Program-made: the position numbers and the translations under genes
DNA from: an uncultured Clostridia bacterium
GTDB lineage: Bacteria > Bacillota > Peptococcia > Peptococcales > Peptococcaceae
Reading direction: 5' to 3'
Assembly: GCA_944391625.1 (NCBI GenBank)
Contig: CALXUG010000007.1
Span: forward strand, 23,621 to 87,620
DNA length: 64,000 nt
In this document: in pieces, positions 9,105 to 17,157 of the stretch
How positions within the stretch are numbered: position 1 is the first letter of the stretch
Layout: every line of letters begins with the position of its first letter
The notes under the pieces: model-generated
The model's database searches: none
What the model saw: the letters and a program-made list of their open reading frames with translations, nothing else
What the model was told of the DNA's origin: nothing

Positions 9105-9244
9105 GGACAATCTCTTTGCAGAAAGTCCACCTCTGGATGGACTGTGGCAAACGTATTTTATGGAGCTGGACGCAGTCCAAAGCGACAAAAATACGTGCAG
9201 CTACTGTCCAGAGCAGCGTGTGGACGCTGCAACAGATATTGTCC
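9105..9244 (+). ncRNA. Candidate structured non-coding RNA, unknown class
   Basis: A closed multibranch fold can be drawn by eye. Outer helix GGACAAT (9105-9111) pairs with ATTGTCC (9238-9244). A continuation TTGCAG (9116-9121) pairs with CTGCAA (9227-9232). One arm is AGTCCA (9124-9129) with TGGACT (9138-9143). A second is ACGTATTTT (9151-9159) with AAAATACGT (9188-9196), capped by TGGAC/GTCCA. An alternative hairpin CAGCGT/ACGCTG (9214-9229) competes with the inner closing helix. I cannot match it to SRP, 6S, tmRNA or a riboswitch class I know. Confidence 0.5.
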
Positions 9245-9265
9245 GATAGTCATGTGCCAATAGAA

Positions 9266-9300
9266 AACCGATTGTACCTTAGGATTGGTCTGCTTTTTTC
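9266..9300 (+). terminator. Possible terminator after the structured RNA
   Basis: ACCGAT and ATTGGT form a short hairpin followed by CTGC and six T, ending about 55 nt beyond the structured segment. Stem is short, so this is tentative. Confidence 0.35.
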
Positions 9301-9338
9301 CTACAGTAAATTTACACTATCAAATCAAGTTTTGGTGC

Positions 9339-9367
9339 TTGACAAAACAAAAAGAATGACTTATACT
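9339..9367 (+). promoter_or_regulatory. Strong promoter for the alcohol dehydrogenase transcript
   Basis: TTGACA (9339-9344) and TATACT (9362-9367) with an ideal 17-bp spacer. The predicted start near 9374 gives a leader of about 280 nt before the gene at 9655, which holds an intrinsic terminator. Confidence 0.8.
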
Positions 9368-9373
9368 ATGTAT

Positions 9374-9537
9374 AAATCGAGCGGCGAATGAATATATAAG
9401 CTGTAAGACATACATTAAAAGAATATTGTTGGCAAGTTGCCCGGTGTTGATGTAACCCATCGGCATTAACAAGTAACTATGGACCAAACGTATCAGTAAT
9501 CCTTTTGTAGGATACTGTATTGCGTTTGGTCTTTTTT
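9374..9537 (+). promoter_or_regulatory. Candidate attenuator or riboswitch leader
   Basis: Between the strong promoter and the dehydrogenase is about 110 nt of potentially folded RNA. TTGTT (9426-9430) can pair with AACAA (9468-9472), enclosing CCGGTG (9441-9446) with CATCGG (9458-9463). A long terminator at 9483-9537 follows directly, still 118 nt before the start codon. A terminator inside a 5' leader is the usual layout of transcriptional control by a ligand, protein or RNA. I do not recognise the aptamer. Confidence 0.5.
9483..9537 (+). terminator. Intrinsic terminator inside the dehydrogenase leader
   Basis: ACCAAACG (9483-9490) pairs with CGTTTGGT (9523-9530). Inside, CAGT-A-ATCC pairs with GGAT-ACTG. 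A C and six T follow (9531-9537). Its position between promoter and gene suggests attenuation, not simple termination. Confidence 0.85.
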
Positions 9538-9654
9538 GTTTCCGTAGGGAGGGCGGTTCGTTTAAAGCGAGCAAGATGGTAAGCGCAAGTAAAGTAATAT
9601 CCATTAAGAATTTAATTAAAAAATTATATATAAAAACAAAGGAGCGATTTTATT

Positions 9655-10833
9655 ATGAAAGCATTCAATTATTTAATTCCAACACAGATTATTTTTGGGG
9701 AAGGCAAAATTTCTGCCTTACATGACCAGATTGCAAAATACGGCAAGAAAGTATTGCTGGTTTACAGCGGTGATGTTGTAAAAATTACCGGTATTTATGA
9801 TCAGATTATGGAAATCTTCAAAGAAGAAGGCGTATCTTTCTGGGAAGTGGGCGATGTAGCACCTAACCCACGTGTTGACTCTGTAAACAAAGGCGGCGCT
9901 TTATGTAAAGAACATGACATTGACTGGATTTTAGGGATTGGCGGCGGCAGCGCAATCGACTGTTCCAAAGCAATTGCAGCGGCAGCAAAATATGAAGGCG
10001 ATGATGCTTGGGATATGGTAATGGATATCAGCTTACTGAAAGATGCACTGCCAATTGGTAATATCTCTACTGTAGCTGCAACTGGTTCTGAAATTGACCC
10101 AATCAGCGGTATCAATAACGACGCAACAAACGAAAAGAAGGGGTTAGTACATCCACTGCTGTATCCTAAATTCAGCATTCAGGACCCACTGTACACCTTC
10201 ACCGTTCCAAAATTCCAGACAGCAGTTGGTACTATCGATATGATGTGCCACATCTTAGAAAACTATCTGACCATGGACATCACGGAAGCAGTAGCTCCAA
10301 CTTACATGGCTGAAGGGTTATTGAAGGCTATCATTGAAATGGGCCCGGTTGCTTACAATGATCCAAAGAACTACAAAGCTCGTTCCAACCTGATGTGGGC
10401 TGCTGGCCAGGCAATGTGTGGTCTGCTGGAAGTTGGTAAAGTAAGAACAAGAACAGTTCACCCAATTGAACACGCAGTAAGTGGTATGTATCCATCTGTT
10501 GTTCATGGTGAAGGTCTGGCAATTCTGATGCCAAGATATATGGAATATGCATTGTCTCCTGAGACAGCTCATGTATTGGCGCAGTATGGCCGCAATGTTT
10601 GGGGTGTAGAAGGCGAAGACAATATGGAAGTTGCAAAAGCAGCTATCGAAAAAACAAAAGAATTCTTTGCTTCCTTCGGTGTAAGAACAAGACTGCGTGA
10701 TGTTGGCGTTCCAGAAGAATCATTGCCAGAAATGGCTAAAATCGTAATCAAGGACGTTGGCGGCGTATCTGTAAAAGGCTTACATGAAATGTTTGAAGAA
10801 GATGTGCTGAAACTGTATCAGATGGCCTGGTAA
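9655..10833 (+). CDS. Iron-containing alcohol dehydrogenase
   Basis: Group III alcohol dehydrogenase of the butanol-dehydrogenase (BdhA/YqhD-like) branch, interconverting aldehydes and alcohols with NAD(P)H. It has GGGSAIDCSKAIA starting near residue 96 and the metal-site histidines in MMCHILENY, HPIEHAVSG and VVHGEGLAI. Length 392 residues is standard. Ribosome site AAAGGAG precedes ATG 9655. Expression is probably set by the leader upstream. Downstream partners are a flavin reductase and an anion transporter, so the physiological substrate may be a carbonyl from an imported acid; this is inference. Confidence 0.93.
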   Translation: MKAFNYLIPTQIIFGEGKISALHDQIAKYGKKVLLVYSGDVVKITGIYDQIMEIFKEEGVSFWEVGDVAPNPRVDSVNKGGALCKEHDIDWILGIGGGSAIDCSKAIAAAAKYEGDDAWDMVMDISLLKDALPIGNISTVAATGSEIDPISGINNDATNEKKGLVHPLLYPKFSIQDPLYTFTVPKFQTAVGTIDMMCHILENYLTMDITEAVAPTYMAEGLLKAIIEMGPVAYNDPKNYKARSNLMWAAGQAMCGLLEVGKVRTRTVHPIEHAVSGMYPSVVHGEGLAILMPRYMEYALSPETAHVLAQYGRNVWGVEGEDNMEVAKAAIEKTKEFFASFGVRTRLRDVGVPEESLPEMAKIVIKDVGGVSVKGLHEMFEEDVLKLYQMAW

Positions 10834-10871
10834 GAGAACCGAATATTCAGATATTTATGTGAAAGTATAAG

Positions 10872-10909
10872 TTGCTGCGAAGTAGTGCTGATAAATTGTT
10901 TCGCAGCAA
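10872..10909 (+). repeat. Intergenic hairpin between dehydrogenase and flavin reductase
   Basis: TTGCTGCGAA (10872-10881) pairs perfectly with TTCGCAGCAA (10900-10909). There is no T run, so it is more likely a message-processing or stabilising hairpin than a terminator. Confidence 0.55.
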
Positions 10910-10944
10910 TCTATCAATAGCGATTAACATGGGAGGAATAAAAA

Positions 10945-12009
10945 ATGGATATTTTAACACAGAAAAAAATGTTGGGAAAACATGAACTGAAAAACCCTGT
11001 AACAGGTGTGGCAATCAACCTGCGTATGTTTGCACGTTGCGACGGTATGGTAGCAGACAGCCATCGTAAAATGTATGAAGAATATGGCAACAGTGGCATG
11101 GGTATGGTTGTAACCGACGCAATGAACGTAAATCCGGAATGCCAGAGCTTCCGTACTACATTGGGCTGCTGGAGCGATGATCAGATTCCTGGCCTGAGCG
11201 AACTGGCTGGTCTGATTAAAAAGAACGGTACAAAAGCAATTGTACAGATTGCTCACCGCGGTGCTCACTGCTTTGGCGGCAAAAAACTGTCTGAAGCACC
11301 ACTGGTACGTCTGTTGGATGTACAGCAGGACTTTATTGATGCAGCAGTTCGTATTCAGAAAGCAGGCTTTGACGGCGTAGAAGTACACTGCGTACACGTA
11401 TTCCTGTTAAGCCAGATTTTATCCCCAATCACCAATGATATTACTTGGAAATATAACGGTTCCGTTGAAAAACGTGCCCAATATGTAGTAGAAATTATCA
11501 AAGGCATTCGTGAAAAATGCGGTGATGACTTCATCGTTGGTTGTCGTTTAGGTTGTAATGAACCGGATATTCAGACCAGTATCAAACTGGCTCAGATGTT
11601 TGAAGAAGCCGGCGTAGAATATATCTCTGTATCTACTGGCGTAGATGAACGTGTTGAACAGGGTAATATGGACGATACCTTTGACTTGGGCATTGAAGTA
11701 CCGGAAGGCTGGCCATACACCAAACGTGTATTAGGTGCATGGCAGATTAAACAGAATGTAAACATCCCGGTTATTGCTGCCGATGGTGTTAAAAATGCAG
11801 AAATCGCCAGAGATATTCTGGAAAAAGGTTATGCAGACTTTGTAGGTATTGGCCGTGCCAGAATGGCTGATCCAAACTGGTATAACAAAATTGTAAAAGG
11901 GGAAGAACCGGTTTACTGTTTCCATTGTCCAGTTTGCTTTTGGCTGTTTGATGAAACAAGATGTCCTGCCCGTAGAAAATTAGCGAAAATGGCAGAGGAA
12001 AGTAAATAA
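10945..12009 (+). CDS. Old-yellow-enzyme family NADH:flavin oxidoreductase, single domain
   Basis: TIM-barrel flavoprotein of the old yellow enzyme / dienoyl-CoA reductase family, which reduces activated C=C bonds. Landmarks: QIAHRGAHC, GFDGVEVHC, LLSQILSPITN, and VGIGRARMADPNW at the phosphate-binding end. The C-terminus carries CFHCPVC with a further cysteine eight residues on, resembling the 4Fe-4S site of the long family members, but the protein stops at 354 residues and lacks their C-terminal FAD/NAD domain. It therefore needs an external electron donor. Ribosome site GGGAGGAA. Confidence 0.85.
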   Translation: MDILTQKKMLGKHELKNPVTGVAINLRMFARCDGMVADSHRKMYEEYGNSGMGMVVTDAMNVNPECQSFRTTLGCWSDDQIPGLSELAGLIKKNGTKAIVQIAHRGAHCFGGKKLSEAPLVRLLDVQQDFIDAAVRIQKAGFDGVEVHCVHVFLLSQILSPITNDITWKYNGSVEKRAQYVVEIIKGIREKCGDDFIVGCRLGCNEPDIQTSIKLAQMFEEAGVEYISVSTGVDERVEQGNMDDTFDLGIEVPEGWPYTKRVLGAWQIKQNVNIPVIAADGVKNAEIARDILEKGYADFVGIGRARMADPNWYNKIVKGEEPVYCFHCPVCFWLFDETRCPARRKLAKMAEESK

Positions 12010-12259
12010 CAGTAAAAACAGATTAGCTTTTAAGGGTGCGGCTGTTGTTTCGTTGAAGACACAGATGATACAGCAGCCCCAATATCCATGGCAATGGCTA
12101 TCATACTATAACGAAATAGAATACTTCTTAATAACAGTGGTTGTTTTTTAATGTTAGTTTTGCGTAGAGTAAAGTTGTGTGGTCAGTATAAGAATGAAAC
12201 GATATTGTATAGTATTTACAGAGTTGTTTTTGAATTTATGATAACAGGGGGCGAAACTT

Positions 12260-13645
12260 ATGGCAGAGTCAACAATGAGCAAAGCTACAAAAATAAAATG
12301 GATTGTGACTATCGTACTGACAGTGGCAGTTTATTTGATACCCACCAATGATATCTATACCAAACAAATTTCATTATTCTTTACAGTAACCGTTTTTGGA
12401 CTTCTTTTAATGGCATTTGAGTTTTTTGATCCACTGGTTGTTTCTGTTGTGATGCCAATGGGTTGGGTATTATTTGGTGTTACCAACGCCGCTGGCGCAA
12501 TGAGTGGGTGGACCAATAGTATTATTTACATGTGTGTGGGCGCATATTTTATGGCTAACGCATTAGAGGAAACAGGACTTTTAAGACGAGTTGCAGTTGC
12601 TATTTTATCTAAGATGGGCAATGGCTGGACAGTTTTATTATTTGGTATCTTTTTTGCTTCACTGGTATTGACCATTATGACTTTTGGTATGGCTTATATC
12701 ATTATGGCAACATTGTGTGTAGGTATGATTAAGAGTTTAGACTTAAAATTACAGAGCAGAGAAGCGGCGTTGATCGGGTTTGCATGCCTGCTGGGTTCCT
12801 GTTGTACCCGCAGTGCTGTATATACACCGGCAAACTACGGGATGACCATTGCGCAGGCACAGTTGGTAGATCCAACCTTTATGGTATCACCACTACAGGC
12901 AATGATGCACAACTGGCCGATGATTTTAGTATGTATGATTTCCTTATTTGTTGTAAGTAAAATTTGGAAAGTGGATATTAGTTTAAAGGGCAGCGAATAT
13001 TTTAAAGCAGAATTAAAAGATATGGGTAAAATGAGTGTGAAAGAGAAAAAATCCAGTATATTTATGGTAATCTTCTTTGCACTGTTGATTGCAACTCCGG
13101 TTTTGAAAGTCGATCCCAACCTGCTGTTTGCGCTGGCCCCGTGGGTGCTGTTGCTTCCGGGCATCAATGTAGCGACAGAACATAGCATACGTCATTTAAA
13201 CTGGCAGAGTGTATTCTTTATTGGAGCTTGTATGGCCATCGGGAATGTAGCGACACAATTGGGGATTGGTGATATTATTGCGAAAGTTGCAATGCCCATT
13301 ATGACCAATTTAAGTACATTGGGATTTTTCGGCATGGAATTTGCTATGACCTTCGTTTTGAACTTCTTTATGACACCATTGGCAATCTGGTCCTTAACTA
13401 CAGTTCCAATGTGTCAGATTGCATTGGAAGCAGGGATGAGTCTTTATCCGGTAGTATACGGCTTGATTGTTTCCTCTGAAGCAATTTTCCTGCCATATGA
13501 GTTTATTCCGTACTTGGTTGTATATTCTTTTGGTATGATGTCTATGAGTGACTTCATTAAATTTAATTTAGTTCGTTGCGTGATATTTTTACTGGGAATT
13601 TTGTTCTTGTTGGTTCCGTATTGGATGATAATTGGTCTATTGTAA
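12260..13645 (+). CDS. DASS (SLC13-type) anion:sodium symporter family protein
   Basis: Polytopic membrane protein of 461 residues with about eleven hydrophobic segments. The layout and the segments around GWTNSIIYMCVG and FLPYEFIPYLVV are those of divalent-anion/citrate transporters of the DASS family. The usual SNTAT motifs are not clearly conserved, so the substrate is open; a di- or tricarboxylate is plausible. Ribosome site AGGGGGCG precedes ATG 12260. It may share a transcript with the two enzymes upstream despite the 250-nt gap, which holds no obvious terminator. A strong terminator follows. Confidence 0.75.
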   Translation: MAESTMSKATKIKWIVTIVLTVAVYLIPTNDIYTKQISLFFTVTVFGLLLMAFEFFDPLVVSVVMPMGWVLFGVTNAAGAMSGWTNSIIYMCVGAYFMANALEETGLLRRVAVAILSKMGNGWTVLLFGIFFASLVLTIMTFGMAYIIMATLCVGMIKSLDLKLQSREAALIGFACLLGSCCTRSAVYTPANYGMTIAQAQLVDPTFMVSPLQAMMHNWPMILVCMISLFVVSKIWKVDISLKGSEYFKAELKDMGKMSVKEKKSSIFMVIFFALLIATPVLKVDPNLLFALAPWVLLLPGINVATEHSIRHLNWQSVFFIGACMAIGNVATQLGIGDIIAKVAMPIMTNLSTLGFFGMEFAMTFVLNFFMTPLAIWSLTTVPMCQIALEAGMSLYPVVYGLIVSSEAIFLPYEFIPYLVVYSFGMMSMSDFIKFNLVRCVIFLLGILFLLVPYWMIIGLL

Positions 13646-13682
13646 TAATGAGAACTGACAGAAAGTATATTTTCAATATAGG

Positions 13683-13719
13683 GGTGGAGTCTGTTCAAAA
13701 TAGATTCCGCCTGTTTTTT
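13683..13719 (+). terminator. Intrinsic terminator after the transporter
   Basis: GGTGGAGTCT (13683-13692) pairs with AGATTCCGCC (13702-13711) with wobbles, followed by TGTTTTTT. Confidence 0.85.
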
Positions 13720-13836
13720 ATTTAATATATAATAGATATTTTATAAATGCTTAGGCCGAAAAGGAGTTGGGCTAAATGTATAGAATTATTTATAAAAGTA
13801 CATTTACGTCAAATTATTGAGAAAAGGGGAATGAAA

Positions 13837-14178
13837 ATGAACAAAGAAACAATTACCGATTATCGGCAGTATATTTTGGTGAGCGGCGCAGCAAAAGTGA
13901 CCAAAGAATCTATTGTATATACAACCAGTGAGTATATTGGTGTTAGTTTTATGATAGATAAAGAAAGCCATTGTGTTGCAGATGCGGATTTCAATACATT
14001 ATCTGATATGCACAGCATGTATTTGCGGCAGATTGTAGTGGGATTTTGTATGGATGATCCGATTGAACAATTATTGCAGGAGATAAAACAGCATGTCTAT
14101 ATTGCCATTTCCGGTTCAGTTTTACAGGCAATTCGCAATCTGGCAGAACGGTATAAGACCATAGAGGGATTTGCATGA
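13837..14178 (+). CDS. DUF3870-type protein
   Basis: 113 residues. YILVSGAAKVTKESIVY near the N-terminus, the central DADFNTLSDM and the later VGFCMDDPIEQLL match the pattern of DUF3870 proteins, a small family of unknown function common in anaerobic Bacillota, often near amino-acid or carboxylate catabolism genes. The open frame extends upstream to 13747, but AGGGG at 13825-13829 points to ATG 13837 (ATG 13831 is too close). It is flanked by the transporter terminator and the prepilin peptidase gene. Confidence 0.7.
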   Translation: MNKETITDYRQYILVSGAAKVTKESIVYTTSEYIGVSFMIDKESHCVADADFNTLSDMHSMYLRQIVVGFCMDDPIEQLLQEIKQHVYIAISGSVLQAIRNLAERYKTIEGFA

Positions 14179-14245
14179 AACAAATAACATAAACCTATTC
14201 TTTGAGTAGTTATTCTGAAACCTGTCATGTGGGGAGAGGACTTAT

Positions 14246-15034
14246 ATGGAATACGATGCAGGGGTATGGGCAATCGGCAGCTTGTTTATACTGAGTCTGG
14301 GATTGATTATGGGCAGTTTCTGCAACGCTTTTGCATGGCGGTTTGTGCGGCAGCAATCTATTTTACAGGGCCGTTCCCGCTGTGCGGTCTGTGAGCATGT
14401 GCTATCGGTCAAAGAGCTGATTCCGGTGGTTAGCTGGCTGGTGCAAAAAGGGCGCTGCCGTCACTGCGGCGCGGTCATATCCTGGCGATATCCTCTGGTA
14501 GAGGTTTTGACAGCAGGCATATTCTTTTCGTTAGCAGTATGCTATACCAATTGGCAGCAACTGCTGCCGTTGTTGTGCTTAAGCTGCTTGTTAGTATTGA
14601 TTGCTTTGGTGGATTATGAAAGCTGGCTTATTCCCGATGTCTTTATTATAGCCGGTACTGTACTGTATCTGTTATTGCAGATACTTGCCGGCGCTGCATT
14701 GCAACCCCTTGTGCTTTCAAGTTTATTGCGGGCCTGCTCGGTGGCGGTGCCGCTGCTTATCTTTGTGCTGATTGGAGAAAAATTTTGGAAAAAGCCAGTC
14801 ATGGGCGGCGGAGATATCAAACTGTTCTTTCTGCTGGGGCTGTATTTGGGGCCGATGATGACAGCGCTGACCCTATTCTGCTCCTGTTTGGTGGGCCTTT
14901 TGTGGCAGGGTATACAGCACCAGCTGCACTGGGCCAAGCCTTTTCCCTTTGCGCCGTCCATCGCCATTGCTGCCTGGTTGGTAGTACTATGGGGACAACC
15001 GATGATGGACTGGTATTTGCAGCAGTTTATCTGA
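14246..15034 (+). CDS. Type IV prepilin peptidase / leader peptidase
   Basis: Integral membrane aspartyl protease that cuts and often N-methylates type IV prepilin-like proteins. It shows GSFCNAFAWR, the paired CxxC motifs (CAVC and CRHC) of the cytoplasmic loop, and the two catalytic aspartate regions DYESWLIPD and GGGDIKLF. Length 262 residues with about seven hydrophobic segments. No pilin or competence genes adjoin it, so its substrates are encoded elsewhere. Ribosome site GGGGAGAGG is upstream of ATG 14246. Confidence 0.93.
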   Translation: MEYDAGVWAIGSLFILSLGLIMGSFCNAFAWRFVRQQSILQGRSRCAVCEHVLSVKELIPVVSWLVQKGRCRHCGAVISWRYPLVEVLTAGIFFSLAVCYTNWQQLLPLLCLSCLLVLIALVDYESWLIPDVFIIAGTVLYLLLQILAGAALQPLVLSSLLRACSVAVPLLIFVLIGEKFWKKPVMGGGDIKLFFLLGLYLGPMMTALTLFCSCLVGLLWQGIQHQLHWAKPFPFAPSIAIAAWLVVLWGQPMMDWYLQQFI

Positions 15035-15226
15035 ATGAAATTTGTCAGCGTGTCAGCGTATGGTTGTAGTGATTCATGATGAATCCGCATTGCATGAAAA
15101 ATTCTCCTGAATATTTTATAAATTAGAAATAAAATTGTTGTTTACTCTATAAAAATCTGTTATAGTTATATTAAAGGGAAGTATGGTTTAACTGTAATAA
15201 GGATAAAAGAGAAAGAGGCGATTTGT

Positions 15227-16870
15227 ATGAAGGAGAAAAAGAAATACTATCGATTATTGGCGTGTATTGTGTTGCTATTGTTTATGTTGCCGCAAATGGT
15301 ATTGGCAGAACCATTACCGCATGAGAATGATGCTGAGTATGGTGTAATTGGATATGTGTATGTTGATGGTTTGCGTGTACCGACAAATTATAATTCTGCT
15401 AATTATATATTTCCAGATGGTCGCATTTTGGTAGATCTTGAAATTTACGCGAAGTTTTTTGGCTATACAGTAGATTACAACGAAACTACGGGACAAGTTA
15501 TTGTATCGGAAAATGGTAAAGAAAAATGGAAATTAAAAGTAGGTTCTAAGGACTATTATGTAAATGGTGAAAAAAAAGCAATGAATAGCGTTGTAGTAGT
15601 TTATGAACAAACTGAAAAAACCTATAAAGATGTATATGTGCCGTTAGAGCTGTTCGTAGATGAGTTGCAAGCCACCACAAAGCTATCAGGGGAAACAGAA
15701 CGAGAATGGGCAAAACGTGCATATGGTGCTAAAAAACCAATGGTGTATCAAGGTATCGTGATGAATGCAGCAAGTCGGTTGGATATTTATACCGTTAACC
15801 GAGAAAAAGAAGAATTATGGGGCGAGTACAATGTAGACGAGTGGGCAAAAGGTATGGGTGCCATCATTATGAAAGTGAATGGTGATGACTCGAAAAATCT
15901 ATATTTGGAACCAGGTGATATTCCCCAAAATAAACAAATTAGAAATGGCTATGAAATTATGTTAAGTAGCTATGGTAGCGAAAACAGAGAGGATGCTTTG
16001 TCCAGTTTAGCATGGTTAGCACTGGAAGGTCACCGTACAGATTTTGCGATGGATAGCATGTATTTTAAATCTTTGACCAAAGAACAATATGATCAGATAA
16101 TGGCACAAGCAGAAGGTATGGATAAATATATGATTCCGTATACTATGGAATTAGCGGATAAATGGGGCGACAGAGGGATTTTGTGTTGGGATATGTTCCG
16201 TCTGTCCCATGTAGCCTGTTGGTCTTATCATGCTGGTTACATCACTAAGGGAGAAGCATTGGATATGATTGAACTAGCTGCAAATGTTGTTCATGATAAT
16301 TTTAGCAGTTGGGATGAAGCTATGGAGAATTATATGGATGGTTATGCTTGGTGGGGACGTACTGATGTGAGCAAGGAAAATACAAATTATAAAAAACGCT
16401 GTGCTTTGTATGAGCAGATCAAAGTTAGTCAGAATGCCAGTAATCTCTATTTTGACGACAGTTTGTTTAAAAAACCAGTAGTAGGCCGTCCGCAGAGTAT
16501 TCTTACTTGTGTGCTTAATGGCAAGAATGTGCCAATTGCAGCTGATGATGGTAAAATTTATATTGATAGCAATAACCGCACTATGGTACCGTTACGTACA
16601 TTAGCAGAAGCTATGCAATTTACTGTGAGTTGGAATGCTGTTGATAAGAGTATTACGATTGTAGATGGACCTAAGGGTACAGTTGTGTTCCGTTTGGATT
16701 CACCGGAATATACCATTGATGGTAGTTCATATACAATGGATACTGCTGCTGTATCTATTCCACCAGGACGTACTCATGTACCATTGCGTTACGTAGCTGA
16801 AAGTTTGGGTGCAAAGGTACAGGCTGTGCAGACTTCGGATGGTATGTGTATTGAAATTACAACGGAATGA
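15227..16870 (+). CDS. Exported DUF1266 protein with copper-amine-oxidase-like stalk domains
   Basis: 547 residues. A signal peptide (about 1-27, ending LPQMVLAEP) is followed by a copper-amine-oxidase N-terminal-like domain (about 40-150). A central alpha-helical DUF1266 region (about 245-395) includes CWDMFRLSHV and FSSWDEAMENYMDGYAWWG. A C-terminal second stalk domain (about 425-545) has the repeating MVPLR and HVPLRYVAE motifs. Those stalk domains are common in wall-associated proteins of Bacillota. DUF1266 proteins are mostly cytosolic in proteobacteria, so this exported combination is notable. Function unknown. Confidence 0.75.
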   Translation: MKEKKKYYRLLACIVLLLFMLPQMVLAEPLPHENDAEYGVIGYVYVDGLRVPTNYNSANYIFPDGRILVDLEIYAKFFGYTVDYNETTGQVIVSENGKEKWKLKVGSKDYYVNGEKKAMNSVVVVYEQTEKTYKDVYVPLELFVDELQATTKLSGETEREWAKRAYGAKKPMVYQGIVMNAASRLDIYTVNREKEELWGEYNVDEWAKGMGAIIMKVNGDDSKNLYLEPGDIPQNKQIRNGYEIMLSSYGSENREDALSSLAWLALEGHRTDFAMDSMYFKSLTKEQYDQIMAQAEGMDKYMIPYTMELADKWGDRGILCWDMFRLSHVACWSYHAGYITKGEALDMIELAANVVHDNFSSWDEAMENYMDGYAWWGRTDVSKENTNYKKRCALYEQIKVSQNASNLYFDDSLFKKPVVGRPQSILTCVLNGKNVPIAADDGKIYIDSNNRTMVPLRTLAEAMQFTVSWNAVDKSITIVDGPKGTVVFRLDSPEYTIDGSSYTMDTAAVSIPPGRTHVPLRYVAESLGAKVQAVQTSDGMCIEITTE

Positions 16871-17003
16871 TAGTAGTGAGATGAATAAGCTTATCCTGAT
16901 GACAAAAGTGGAATGAAATTACATTTTGTACTATCAGTAAAAATGGGCGACTGGTGTAGATACTTAATAAAGTTTTGTATCAGGTTCTTACACAACATAT
17001 GGA

Positions 17004-17037
17004 AGCGATTGCGGTTAATCAGGCGCAGTCGCTTTTT
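17004..17037 (+). terminator. Intrinsic terminator before rapZ
   Basis: AGCGATTGCG (17004-17013) pairs with CGCAGTCGCT (17024-17033), one mismatch, then T to 17037. It lies in the 287-nt gap between the DUF1266 gene and rapZ; the short frame at 16913-17128 across it is not convincing. Confidence 0.8.
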
Positions 17038-17157
17038 GCTGTGCGGCGGTTTCTTTGCAACGGGATATCAGATTATGATATCTTGGCTTGTCTCTCGGGT
17101 GAAACTCTGCTATGATAAAAAGCAGTAGTATGTGTTTTTTAGAAGGGAGCGGTTGCA

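Larger units (their letters stand above)
7640..9338. other. Gene-poor intergenic stretch
   Basis: About 1.7 kb without a convincing gene. Short open frames occur on both strands but lack good ribosome sites, give low-complexity or cysteine-rich translations and match no family I know. Recognisable contents are two small terminator-like hairpins (7895-7923, 8109-8139), a strongly G-poor tract (about 8290-8480), an inverted repeat (9025-9046) and a compact predicted RNA fold (9105-9244) with a possible terminator (9266-9300). It may be decayed DNA, a nest of small RNAs, or both. Confidence 0.6.

Noticed and set aside
12151..12351. 66-codon frame before the transporter
   Set aside because: It overlaps the transporter start in another phase and has no recognisable content.
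16913..17128. 71-codon plus-strand frame before rapZ
   Set aside because: It runs through the terminator hairpin at 17004-17037, has no ribosome site and a basic, random-looking product.
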